A DNA stretch of 64,000 nt from Bacilli bacterium (GCA_017541445.1 JAFXZC010000012.1:1-64000); one strand, 5' to 3'; positions 33,501-39,365 are shown, counted from the first letter of the stretch. Notes: a model not told the origin generated them from the letters alone. Translations and numbers: made by a program.

Positions 33501-33537
33501 TAATACTTTCAGATATTAACAATTCAATGTTTTTCAT
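30511..33537 (-). CDS. SF1 helicase with C-terminal nuclease domain
   Basis: The open frame extends to 33678, but the start ATG at 33537 (MKNIELLISESIKTGKW) is preferred because GAGATGATAAT and a TATATTATA box precede it; this gives 1008 residues. SF1 motifs: I GPPGTGKTQT (about 350), II VIMDEAGQC (about 607), III LLLVGDTNQLKP, V GTIHQVQGGEKDT and VI NVAVTRAKKRL, as in UPF1-like AAA_11/AAA_12 enzymes. The last 130 residues resemble a DUF2726/PD-(D/E)xK nuclease (LEFDVVLYRID, VAIELQGGEH, RKVRVCKEMGIKLLMIP). It likely translocates on nucleic acid and cuts it, as in several defence helicases. It closes the defence island and is convergent with the zinc-ribbon nuclease gene. Confidence 0.8.
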   Translation of the reverse strand: MKNIELLISESIKTGKWLDISYKNKNGENTFYWIAIKDIDLKDRILKVKIFNEHKSLDCVKYYVNIYVDQIINARLLDFTTYDVPVELINKIETHKDAAKWLKYESFNNNILEYYMKCNELDNDPYQESSFLIEGIDRSVLLKKKKIVLNNEQCKKVIEYIKKYDFKGLESERNYLILSFLSIETNNRKYVVLYYDVVFNPDGKTLSVINIPRVNQSFLIKDKRYSISSYIDIDPNEFEKNITHNIYQYYKEYRELIRANLRVGEIINELPEFMILQRSISAILRPTFEVIQKKQEKGLLERPLKAFFGNSNRTGAKRKEPSIVIYDNKVNIDQMRVIYNAMKYPVNYVQGPPGTGKTQTILNVILSSFFNDKTVLVCSSNNRPVNGIIEKLNFTYKNNITIPFPYLRLGNRNEVIKATERIIDLYNFTANLEPNEEKINKIKNMTKEGNKDLIDRLEKYESRRELRNRIDSAVKLLESLDNKDNRLYKNTKDQLDILVNEYKEMPIISNDDVIELVTTVSDDPYFKQYMYFESINYIKRLKFPKYEELIDICTILDEEERVIKFNQWCSNDDNMKLLLNVFPIIMTTNISVARLGSPENTFDLVIMDEAGQCNCATALLPIARAKGLLLVGDTNQLKPVIVLEDIINEKLKKEFNIKDDYDYCTNSILTVMKNHDKISKDIMLTYHYRCGKKIINFSNKRFYDSQLNLDYLNEDGKLSLIDVKNMNSKLRNENYEEAKAIIDYIKRNELKDAAIITPFKNQQNLITKMIDENGIKDITCGTIHQVQGGEKDTIIISTSLSPKTSKRTFEWIKNNAEITNVAVTRAKKRLIVVSDTEALNKLSTDKKDDLYNLVNYIIHNGNTEVLPNESYTIQIGKSNGSKNEDEFFKTISHFCSINNNFKVFRNIKFSALFSNDPILKNSKLEFDVVLYRIDKYENIYPEVAIELQGGEHLGNVDRERCDNRKVRVCKEMGIKLLMIPNSFIKSYETIKELILQSCGEQIEQLELF

Positions 33538-33569
33538 ATTATCATCTCTACTATAATATATCATAATAA

Positions 33570-33613
33570 AAAGAAAAAATCGTCGTTTTTCGTCGAAAAC
33601 CGTCGTTTTTAAT
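33570..33613. repeat. CGTCG repeat block at the edge of the defence island
   Basis: TCGTCGTTTTTCGTCG then GAAAACCGTCGTTTTT holds three CGTCG units with A/T spacers, matching the two blocks before mcrB. It lies between the helicase promoter and the histidine leader. Confidence 0.5.
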
Positions 33614-33671
33614 ATATCTAATATGTTATAATTAATATAGGTAATAATATAAAAAAGAATAATAATATATT

Positions 33672-33700
33672 TTGACAAATAAATATATATGTATTATTAT
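33672..33700 (+). promoter_or_regulatory. Promoter of the histidine leader
   Basis: TTGACA (33672-33677), a 17-base spacer and TATTAT (33695-33700), 26 bases before the leader ATG with AGAAAGGGAG as ribosome site. Confidence 0.65.
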
Positions 33701-33725
33701 TTAAACCAAGAAAGGGAGATTATTT

Positions 33726-33788
33726 ATGAATAAAATAATATCTAAATTACATCATCATAATAATCTGCACTTGTTAATACGACACTAA
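33726..33788 (+). CDS. Histidine-rich leader peptide
   Basis: A 20-codon ORF begins MNKIISK and continues LHHHNNLHLLIRH before TAA: five His among the last 13 residues, three of them consecutive. A strong promoter and AGAAAGGGAG site precede it, and an attenuator follows. Such peptides make ribosomes stall when charged tRNA-His is scarce. The downstream operon ends with hisS, which fits. Confidence 0.82.
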   Translation: MNKIISKLHHHNNLHLLIRH

Positions 33789-33882
33789 GAATCGTAGGTA
33801 CAAGTGCTATTTGTGGTGCTTGTATTTAGTTAATTTATATAGAAATTAAAAGCTATACAGGTACCACTTGTATAGCTTTTTT
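33767..33882 (+). promoter_or_regulatory. Ribosome-mediated histidine attenuator
   Basis: Segment 1 GCACTTGT (33767-33774, inside the leader His/Leu codons) pairs perfectly with segment 2 ACAAGTGC (33800-33807). Segment 2 shifted by one (TACAAGTG, 33799-33806) also pairs perfectly with CACTTGTA (33865-33872), which lies in the loop and 3' arm of the terminator AAGCTATACA/TGTATAGCTT (33850-33878, T tract to 33882). A ribosome stalled at His would cover segment 1, free segment 2 and block the terminator. This is the his/trp-type logic, not a T-box. Confidence 0.78.
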
Positions 33883-33910
33883 ATATATTAAAATTAGAAA
33901 GAGGATTATT

Positions 33911-34838
33911 ATGAAAGAAATAAAAGAAGGAATCGTTTATTCAAACGATATTAATTTAATACTAAATGGTTATAATAACTTGGATTATAACTATAACAAT
34001 TTAATACTACCAAGTAACATCGAAGACTTAAGAAAAGACTTCAAAAAGACTACTGAAGGAATATTTCCTAAAGTAACAATAATAAGTGAAGAGGACATGA
34101 TATCTAGTATGTCTGAATCTATTCGGGATGTACTAGGTATCTATCCCCATTGTTTCACTAGATAAAATATATTTAAGAATCGACAAGAAAAACATTTTCT
34201 TTCTTGATTGTACAAGAATGGATAATTCTAAGTGCTTAGTATCAAGAAAACTACCAAATGATAAATACAATGTAGAAGCTCAAATTCATCGTTTAGCATA
34301 TCTTTTCAAAAGATTAGGAATAAAAGAAATAGTTCTAGCAGACGACGTCGTCTTTTCAGGATCTGTTTTAAAAAAAATAATTAAAGAATTTAAAGATTGC
34401 AATATAAATGTCATTGGCATTAGATCTTGTATCTCGTCATATGAATCATTCATTTGCTTTAATAAGACTTTACCACTAGGTTTAAAATGTGGCTATTTAA
34501 TGAGTGGTCAAGTAATTGATCAAATTTGCGAAAGAGATTTCTATTTTGGTATAGCAGGTTCAGGTATTTTCATTATCAAAAATAATGAAGTACTAAAGGC
34601 ACCATACTTTAAACCATATGGTGATCCAGTTAATCGTTCATCTATACCGACAATAGAAGAACAAAAATTTTCTCTTACTTGTCTAAGACGATCCTTAGAA
34701 CTATGGCAAGAAATAGAAAGATTAAATAGAAGAGAAATTAAAATAAAAGAATTACCAGAAAAAATCGTTGATACAAATGAAAACGATAGTGTCGTAAAAA
34801 CACTCAAGAAAGGAATGAATAAATTATGTATCAAATAG
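33911..34838 (+). CDS. Phosphoribosyltransferase-like gene with a +1 frame break
   Basis: Two adjoining frames read as one protein of about 309 residues: 33911-34165 (84 residues) and the frame containing 34218-34838, open from 34149. The join is at TAT-CCC-C-ATT (34142-34151): skipping one C gives YPIVSLDKIYLRIDKKNIFF, which flows into the second part. The PRTase PRPP loop is IVLADDVVFSGSVLKK; the end has GIAGSGIFI and a charged helical tail. The extra C could be a programmed +1 shift at the rare codon CCC, a true mutation or a sequencing error. It is the first gene after the His attenuator and overlaps the LOG-like gene. Substrate unknown; a PRPP-linked base metabolism role is inferred. Confidence 0.65.
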
Positions 34839-35386
34839 GAATTATGGGTTCAGCAGCAGACCTTAACTATAATGAAGAATTAATAAACTTTTCTAAAGAA
34901 TTAGGTAAACTAATTGCTAAGTCAGGAAATATCTTAGTTTATGGAGCAGAGAAAGAGTACTCATCTTTATCAACTGAAGCTGCAATTGAAGCATCTAAAA
35001 ATAATGGTTTAACAGTAGGTATCACACCAGATAAAGGAAAAAATGTTTATGGTGACTTTAGACCAACTGTTCTAATACCATGTGGACTTGGTATGGGTGG
35101 CGGAAGAGAATATGTACTTGTTAACTCATGTGATGCCATCATCGCTATCTCAGGCGGTTCTGGAACTCTAACTGAAATGGCTATTGCTTATCAAGCAAAC
35201 ATTCCAATCATTACAATTGATAAATTTAATGGTTGGGCTAAAAAACTATCTAACAAATATTTTGATAACAGAAAAAGATTAAAATGTCTTAGTGCATCTA
35301 CACCTATTGAAGCACTAGATATAACTATAAAAGAATTAGAAAGAAGGAATAAAAATGATAATACAAAATGTAAAAGGGGGATATGA
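34826..35386 (+). CDS. LOG/TIGR00725-like nucleotide-binding protein
   Basis: This 186-residue Rossmann protein has the SLOG pattern: IGIMGSA at the start, ILVYGAEKEYSS in place of the usual GG-x-GLM turn, and AISGGSGTLTEMAIAY (about 109-124) matching the GG-x-GT-x-x-E signature of LOG phosphoribohydrolases and MoCo-carrier-like proteins. LOG enzymes cleave nucleoside 5'-monophosphates to base and ribose 5-phosphate. It overlaps the PRTase gene by 13 bases and hisS by 32 bases, so the three are one translational unit. A PRTase beside a phosphoribohydrolase-like protein suggests a shared nucleotide substrate. Confidence 0.72.
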   Translation: MYQIGIMGSAADLNYNEELINFSKELGKLIAKSGNILVYGAEKEYSSLSTEAAIEASKNNGLTVGITPDKGKNVYGDFRPTVLIPCGLGMGGGREYVLVNSCDAIIAISGGSGTLTEMAIAYQANIPIITIDKFNGWAKKLSNKYFDNRKRLKCLSASTPIEALDITIKELERRNKNDNTKCKRGI

Positions 35387-36644
35387 CTTTCTTCCTAAAG
35401 AACAAAGAATAAGAAACTATATTAATGGTATATTAAAAGAAGTATTTGAACGTTTTGGTTATCAACCAATAGAAACCCCTATACTATGTTATTATGATAT
35501 ATTAGCAGGAAAATATGATGAAAATAATGATATCTTAAAAGAAATATATAAATTAAAAGATCAAGGTAATAGAGAATTAGGACTACGTTATGATTTAACT
35601 GTCCCATTTGCAAAATTTATATCTTTAAATAAAAATAATATTAAATTACCATTTAAAAGATATGAAATAAATAAAGTATTTAGAGATGGACCAGTTAAAG
35701 TAGGAAGAGATAGAGAATTTACTCAATGTGATGTTGATGTAGTAGGATTATCTGGTGAAATGATTGATGCTGAATTAGTATCTCTTTATGTAGATGCCTT
35801 TAACAAACTACAAATACCTATTAACATTAAATACAATTCACGTAAATTAATGTCAGGTCTTATTATTGAAGCGGGTATTCCAGAAGATTTAATATCACCA
35901 ACAATTACTATTGTTGATAAAATTGATAAACTAACAGAATTTGAATTAACTAATGAATTTACCAATATTGGTTTAAACAATGACCAAATAACTAAACTAT
36001 TAGAATACTTCAAACTAGATTTAAAAGAATTAACTAAGAAATTCAAAAAAACTGAAAACATAATTCTTAAAGAAGGACTATTAGAATTAAATAATTTAAC
36101 TAAATACCTAAAAGAATTAAAGATTCTAAAATACACAACATTCACACCATCTCTAGCTAGAGGACAAGATTATTATACAGGTAATGTATTTGAAGTATAT
36201 GAAAAGAATAATAAAATAACATGTGCTATAGGTGGAGGAGGAAGATATGATACTATGATAACTAACTTTATTAATGATGGAAATATCTATCCTGCAATAG
36301 GTATATCATTTGGATTAACATCTATATATACTTTATTAAAAGATAGAGAAGAATTTAATAATTCTTCTCCTATAGATATATTTATAATACCTATGAATAC
36401 TAATATAGAATCATTAAAACTAGCTAATATATTAAGAGAATTAAACTATAAGGTTGATATAGAAATGTATAATAAAAAATTAAAAAAATCATTAGACTAT
36501 TGTAATAAAGAACAAATACCATATGTTATTATTCTAGGAGAAGATGAACTAAATAATAATTCATTTAAACTAAAAAACATGTTTACTAGAGAAGAATACA
36601 TTATTGATATGAATAATATATCCAAAATAAAAGATATCATTTAG
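35355..36644 (+). CDS. hisS: Histidyl-tRNA synthetase
   Basis: This 429-residue class II synthetase has motif 2 FRDGPVKVGRDREFTQCDVD (about 113-132), the His-binding loop LARGQDYYTGNVFEVYE (about 260-276), motif 3 GGGGRYD and ISFGLTSIY near 315, and a C-terminal anticodon-binding domain (IDIFIIPM...LANILRELNYKVD). Catalytic motifs are intact, so it is a charging enzyme rather than the HisZ paralogue. It is the last gene of the His-attenuated operon; control by a leader peptide matches its product. The ATG lies inside the previous gene behind AGAAAGAAGGAAT. Confidence 0.9.
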   Translation: MIIQNVKGGYDFLPKEQRIRNYINGILKEVFERFGYQPIETPILCYYDILAGKYDENNDILKEIYKLKDQGNRELGLRYDLTVPFAKFISLNKNNIKLPFKRYEINKVFRDGPVKVGRDREFTQCDVDVVGLSGEMIDAELVSLYVDAFNKLQIPINIKYNSRKLMSGLIIEAGIPEDLISPTITIVDKIDKLTEFELTNEFTNIGLNNDQITKLLEYFKLDLKELTKKFKKTENIILKEGLLELNNLTKYLKELKILKYTTFTPSLARGQDYYTGNVFEVYEKNNKITCAIGGGGRYDTMITNFINDGNIYPAIGISFGLTSIYTLLKDREEFNNSSPIDIFIIPMNTNIESLKLANILRELNYKVDIEMYNKKLKKSLDYCNKEQIPYVIILGEDELNNNSFKLKNMFTREEYIIDMNNISKIKDII

Positions 36645-36658
36645 ATATCTTTTTTTAT
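36630..36658 (+). terminator. Terminator
   Basis: AAGATATCATTTAGATATCTT overlaps the hisS stop and is followed by Ts. Confidence 0.85.
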
Positions 36659-36664
36659 TAGAAA

Positions 36665-36736
36665 AAAGGAAATAAGACATTAATCGCGTATATATATAGT
36701 AGGAGGGTATATATGAGTGCTATCACTTTCTTATAA
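36665..36736 (+). promoter_or_regulatory. Locus 1 conserved leader and 7-codon leader ORF
   Basis: The block GGAAATAAGACATTAATCG plus the 20 bases at 36687-36706 (CGTATATATATAGTAGGAGG) is shared with loci 2 and 3; the 20 bases are identical in all three. It ends in a ribosome site followed by ATG-AGT-GCT-ATC-ACT-TTC-TTA-TAA (36713-36736). The leader ORF stops just before the toxin ribosome site AAAGGAGGTGG, so coupled translation is likely. Confidence 0.6.
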
Positions 36737-36750
36737 AAGGAGGTGGTTAT

Positions 36751-36825
36751 ATGATAAGTAAGAAAGACTTACTAATAGTATCGTTAATGATAGTCATATA
36801 CCTACTTTTATTAGTAATATTATGA
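36751..36825 (+). CDS. Hydrophobic 24-residue peptide, candidate type I toxin 1
   Basis: The peptide starts MISKKDLLIVSLMIVIY and is otherwise Leu/Ile/Val: a short charged N-terminus followed by one membrane-spanning helix. Loci 2 and 3 encode paralogues (MSKKDLLILS..., MSKKDFLILF...). Size, composition and an optimal AAAGGAGGTGG site match type I toxins that insert into the membrane. RNA copy b is transcribed towards it from the opposite strand and ends beside the gene. Toxicity is inferred. Confidence 0.68.
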   Translation: MISKKDLLIVSLMIVIYLLLLVIL

Positions 36826-36831
36826 TGGATT

Positions 36832-36893
36832 AAAAAAAGCTCACTAAAGTGAGCAAAAACCATTAATTGGATAGCACTTAATGTACCTTCCTA
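36832..36893 (-). ncRNA. Short structured antisense-type RNA, copy b
   Basis: Minus-strand -10 TATAAT (36899-36904), then ATAGGAAGGTAC-atta-AGTGCTATCC, linker GGTTTTT, terminator GCTCACT/AGTGAGC (36839-36854) and a T tract. The 5' hairpin keeps its shape by G-U pairing. It is convergent with toxin 1. No long complementarity to the leader of toxin 1 was found. Confidence 0.6.
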
Positions 36894-36950
36894 TATTTAT
36901 TATATCATAAATAATGTAATTAAATATATAATATGTTATAATACATATAC

Positions 36951-37069
36951 ATCTTATAAAGAGAGACGGAGGGACTAGCCCTATGAAGTCTCACCAACCT
37001 ATTAAGTTAGGTGGTAAAGCTAGAACTATAAGATAACAAAAGACTTAAGAGTTATCTTAAGTCTTTTTT
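36951..37069 (+). promoter_or_regulatory. SAM-I (S-box) riboswitch with terminator and antiterminator
   Basis: P1 ATCTTATA (36951-36958) pairs perfectly with TATAAGAT (37027-37034). The core AAGAG-GACGGAGGGACTAGCC, CTATGAAGTCT, CAACC and GGTGGTAAAGCTAGA follows the S-box order. The terminator AAGACTTAAG/CTTAAGTCTT (37040-37065) has a T tract, and TAAGATAAC (37029-37037) is the perfect complement of GTTATCTTA (37051-37059) as antiterminator. SAM binding would hold P1 and permit termination, so it is an OFF switch. It controls the 81-residue gene at 37098. Confidence 0.85.
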
Positions 37070-37097
37070 CTATCTAAGATGTTAGAAAGGAATAAAT

Positions 37098-37343
37098 ATG
37101 AATAAACAATATATAGTACAAGAAAGTAATATTAATAATAGAAAAGAATTCTATAACTATATTATTAATAAATATAAATTAAAAATATATTCTAATAAAG
37201 AATATATGATAAATAATAAATATCCATTTGTAATAGATCTTAATACTAAAGAATTCTATATATTAGAAAGTATTACTTGTTGTGCTTGTGCAGCACAACA
37301 AGATAGAATAATATCTATTAAAGAATTTAAAAAGATATCTTAA
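37098..37343 (+). CDS. 81-residue protein with CCAC motif under SAM-I riboswitch
   Basis: This small soluble protein ends in a strand-rich region: PFVIDLNTKEFYILESITCCACAAQQDRI, with Cys at about 61, 62 and 64. No signal or membrane segment is present. It is the only gene between the SAM-I switch and the next terminator, so its expression should rise when SAM is low. Known S-box targets are methionine, cysteine and SAM genes; this protein is not one I recognise. The Cys cluster could hold a metal or react with thiols. The start follows AGAAAGGAATAAAT. Confidence 0.7.
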   Translation: MNKQYIVQESNINNRKEFYNYIINKYKLKIYSNKEYMINNKYPFVIDLNTKEFYILESITCCACAAQQDRIISIKEFKKIS

Positions 37344-37357
37344 AGATATCTTTTTTA
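37331..37357. terminator. Bidirectional terminator
   Basis: AAAGATATCTTAAAGATATCTTTTTT between convergent genes. Confidence 0.85.
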
Positions 37358-37359
37358 TA

Positions 37360-38046
37360 TTATTTATTATCATTTTTTAATGTAAGTTTTTGTTCTTGAT
37401 CTTTTTCTACAGAATCTATCATAGATAATACTTTTTCTTCTTCTGAAGTATAAGAAGATTTTTTAGAATTAACTTTAATTCTTTGTTCAATAGCTTTTTC
37501 AATAATTTCTAATTTCTTAAATGTTTTTTGTTTTAATAAAGAAACACTTTCTGATTTAGCACTTCTATCTAATAAAGCCATATATTTATCAGTATAATCT
37601 GCTAATATTTCTTTTAATTTCTTAACGAATGTTTTTTGTTCAGTAACACTTAATCCACTAGTTCTTTCTATTAATCTTCTAATATAATCTAAAATATCAT
37701 CATTAAGTTCTACAGAAGGTATAACAGGTACAACTGGTTGATTTATTTTTTTCTTTTCTTCTCTTAATTCTCTTTTTAAATTCTTTATTTCACTTATTGA
37801 ATCACCAATATTCTCAACATGATAAGGAATATCTTCAAATAATTCTAAAGATTCTAATTCAACATCAAATATGTCTTCATCATTTAAAGCTCTCATTAAT
37901 AGAGCATATTTAGAGAATTTAGCTATACCTTCAAAAATAACACCTAAAGTACCTCCAATAGTTTTAACAACTATTAAACTAACATTTTTTGCAATTTCTA
38001 ATCTTTCTAACCATATTCTTTTTCTTAGTTCTCTCATATTCATCAT
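37360..38046 (-). CDS. Helical protein under Mn2+ riboswitch control (copy 4)
   Basis: The 228-residue protein starts at ATG 38046 or the second ATG two codons on, behind GAAAGGAATG. Residues 18-45 are moderately hydrophobic (NVSLIVVKTIGGTLGVIFEG) and could contact a membrane; the rest is charged and helical with coiled-coil stretches (IGDSISEIKNLKRELREEKK, FKKLEIIEKAIEQRI). No recognised domain. The fourth yybP-ykoY riboswitch precedes it, linking it to manganese with the products at 5012, 17954 and 19954. Confidence 0.65.
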   Translation of the reverse strand: MMNMRELRKRIWLERLEIAKNVSLIVVKTIGGTLGVIFEGIAKFSKYALLMRALNDEDIFDVELESLELFEDIPYHVENIGDSISEIKNLKRELREEKKKINQPVVPVIPSVELNDDILDYIRRLIERTSGLSVTEQKTFVKKLKEILADYTDKYMALLDRSAKSESVSLLKQKTFKKLEIIEKAIEQRIKVNSKKSSYTSEEEKVLSMIDSVEKDQEQKLTLKNDNK

Positions 38047-38064
38047 TCCTTTCTATTCGGTCAC

Positions 38065-38182
38065 AAAAAAGAGACCTTTATTCAAAAAGTCTCGTTTATT
38101 AATTATTATCCGAATATCAAAAATGATATTGTATTGACGAATAACAAACATCTTATTAGATGTTAACTACTCCCTCTAAGTA
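38065..38182 (-). promoter_or_regulatory. yybP-ykoY (Mn2+) riboswitch with terminator, copy 4
   Basis: Read on the minus strand: CTTAGAGGGAGTAGTTAAC (motif at 38167-38174), TTATTCGTCAATAC, GATATTCGGATAAT and AATAAACGAGAC. A terminator GAGACTTTTT/AAAGGTCTC with T tract (38065-38093) shares the P1 3' strand. A TATAAT-like box lies at about 38190. It has the same layout as copies 1-3 but a longer middle stem. Confidence 0.72.
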
Positions 38183-38264
38183 ATATAATTATACCATAAA
38201 ATGCCTATTTTGTCGACATTTGCTATTACTAAAAATTAGTAATAATATATAAAATAAAAAAGGA

Positions 38265-38325
38265 AATAGACAATTTATCGCGTATATATATAGTAGGAGG
38301 GCATATAATGAGTGCTACCTCATAA
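38265..38325 (+). promoter_or_regulatory. Locus 2 conserved leader and 5-codon leader ORF
   Basis: The shared 20-base block is at 38281-38300. The leader ORF ATG-AGT-GCT-ACC-TCA-TAA (38308-38325) has GTAGGAGGG as ribosome site and stops two bases before the toxin ribosome site AAGGAGGTG. Bases 38307-38319 (AATGAGTGCTACC) recur at 38438-38450 as AATGAGTGCAACC, so the convergent RNA is complementary at 12 of 13 positions. Confidence 0.62.
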
Positions 38326-38338
38326 AGGAGGTGATTAT

Positions 38339-38410
38339 ATGTCAAAGAAAGATTTACTTATACTTTCTTTAATCATTATTATCATCTTAATGTTAATAAA
38401 AGGAAAATGA
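38339..38410 (+). CDS. Hydrophobic 23-residue peptide, candidate type I toxin 2
   Basis: The peptide starts MSKKDLLILSLIIIII and ends LIKGK: one membrane helix between two basic ends. It shares SKKDLLI with toxin 1 and SKKD-LIL with toxin 3. It has the strong site AAAGGAGGTGATT. Its mRNA leader is complementary to the terminator stem of convergent RNA copy c. A membrane-acting toxin is inferred from family resemblance. Confidence 0.68.
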   Translation: MSKKDLLILSLIIIIILMLIKGK

Positions 38411-38420
38411 TAATGAAAAT

Positions 38421-38483
38421 AAAAAAAGCACTCATTAAATGAGTGCAACCAAAACAAATAGGTAGCACTTATGTGCCTTCCTA
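38421..38483 (-). ncRNA. Short structured antisense-type RNA, copy c
   Basis: Minus-strand -10 TATAAT (38489-38494), then ATAGGAAGGCACATAAGTGC with hairpin GCAC-ataa-GTGC, TACC, a linker, GGTT, terminator GCACTCATT/AATGAGTGC (38428-38446) and T tract. GGTTGCACTCATT can pair with the leader ORF of toxin 2 at 12 of 13 bases. Confidence 0.66.
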
Positions 38484-38543
38484 TATTTATTATATCATAA
38501 ATAATATAATATGATATAATATCTTCGGTTTGGAAGTGATACT

Positions 38544-39263
38544 ATGTCTAATAGAATAATAATAGCAGGTCCCTGTACATTTACTACTTATGAAGAACTA
38601 TATAAAATAGCATCTTTATTAAAAGAAAAAGGAATAGAATACTTAAGAGCAGGGACCTTTAAAATGAGAACTAATCCAGATTCATTTCAAGGATTAAGAG
38701 ATAAAGGTATGGAAATGTTACTAAAAATAAAAAAAGAACTAAATATGAAAATAGTAACAGAATTAACTAGTATAGAACAAGTTAATAAATATGGTAATGA
38801 TATAGATATAATACAAATAGGTACTAGAAATATGTATAATTATGAATTATTAAAAAGTCTAGGTAAATGTAATAGTACTATTTTATTAAAAAGAGCATTT
38901 AGTGCTACATATGAAGAATGGATTAATGCAGCAGAATATATTAAAAGAGCAGGTAATAATAATATATTATTATGTGAAAGAGGAATAAGATCTTTCTCTA
39001 ATGAAACAAGAAATGTATTAGATCTACAAGCTATACCATATATTAAAAAGAATACTAATTATAAAATAATAATAGATCCATCTCATGCAAGTGGACATAG
39101 TTATATGGTAGAATCTATGTCTAAAGCTGCCATAGCAGCAGGATGTGATGGATTATTAATTGAAGTTCATTATAATCCTAAAGAAAGTATCTGTGATAGT
39201 GAACAAACTATTAATATGGAAACACTAGATAATATATTAGACTTTAACAAAAAAGATATCTAA
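38544..39263 (+). CDS. aroF: 3-deoxy-7-phosphoheptulonate (DAHP) synthase, short type
   Basis: The 239 residues cover the KDPGal/DAHP TIM-barrel core of the AroA Ibeta type: IIIAGPCTFTTYEEL at the start, LRAGTFKMRTNPDSFQG (about 34-50), IQIGTRNMYNYELL, ILLKRAFSATYEEWINAAEY, ILCERGIRSF, and IIIDPSHASGHSY with the metal His. No N-terminal ferredoxin-like or chorismate-mutase domain is present, so feedback control may be absent. It joins phosphoenolpyruvate and erythrose 4-phosphate in the shikimate pathway. The start follows GGAAGTGATACT. No other shikimate gene is nearby. Confidence 0.85.
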   Translation: MSNRIIIAGPCTFTTYEELYKIASLLKEKGIEYLRAGTFKMRTNPDSFQGLRDKGMEMLLKIKKELNMKIVTELTSIEQVNKYGNDIDIIQIGTRNMYNYELLKSLGKCNSTILLKRAFSATYEEWINAAEYIKRAGNNNILLCERGIRSFSNETRNVLDLQAIPYIKKNTNYKIIIDPSHASGHSYMVESMSKAAIAAGCDGLLIEVHYNPKESICDSEQTINMETLDNILDFNKKDI

Positions 39264-39279
39264 AAGATATCTTTTTTTA
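39251..39279 (+). terminator. Terminator
   Basis: AAAAGATATCTAAAAGATATCTTTTTTT overlaps the end of the DAHP synthase gene. Confidence 0.85.
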
Positions 39280-39286
39280 TTATTTA

Positions 39287-39360
39287 AAAGGAAATAAGAC
39301 CTTAACCACGTATATATATAGTAGGAGGTATATATTTGTTACCACTCAATAAGGAGGTGA
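39287..39360 (+). promoter_or_regulatory. Locus 3 conserved leader
   Basis: The shared 20-base block is at 39309-39328. Instead of a separate leader ORF, TTG (39336) opens in frame with the toxin start, 30 bases ahead. CACTCAATAAG (39343-39353), next to the ribosome site AAGGAGGTG, recurs exactly at 39537-39547, making the RNA of copy e complementary over 11 bases. Confidence 0.6.
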
Positions 39361-39365
39361 CTTCT

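Noticed and set aside
30511..33678. Upstream extension of the SF1 helicase to 33678
   Set aside because: The added residues are low-complexity and cover the promoter region; ATG 33537 has ribosome site and -10 box.
33641..33900. T-box leader before the hisS operon
   Set aside because: No stem I/AG-bulge pattern and no TGGNACCGCG antiterminator box; the His-rich ORF and 8-bp alternative stems explain the leader better.
38224..38246. TATTACTAA/TTAGTAATA hairpin as a terminator
   Set aside because: No T tract on either side; left as a plain inverted repeat between the riboswitch and locus 2.
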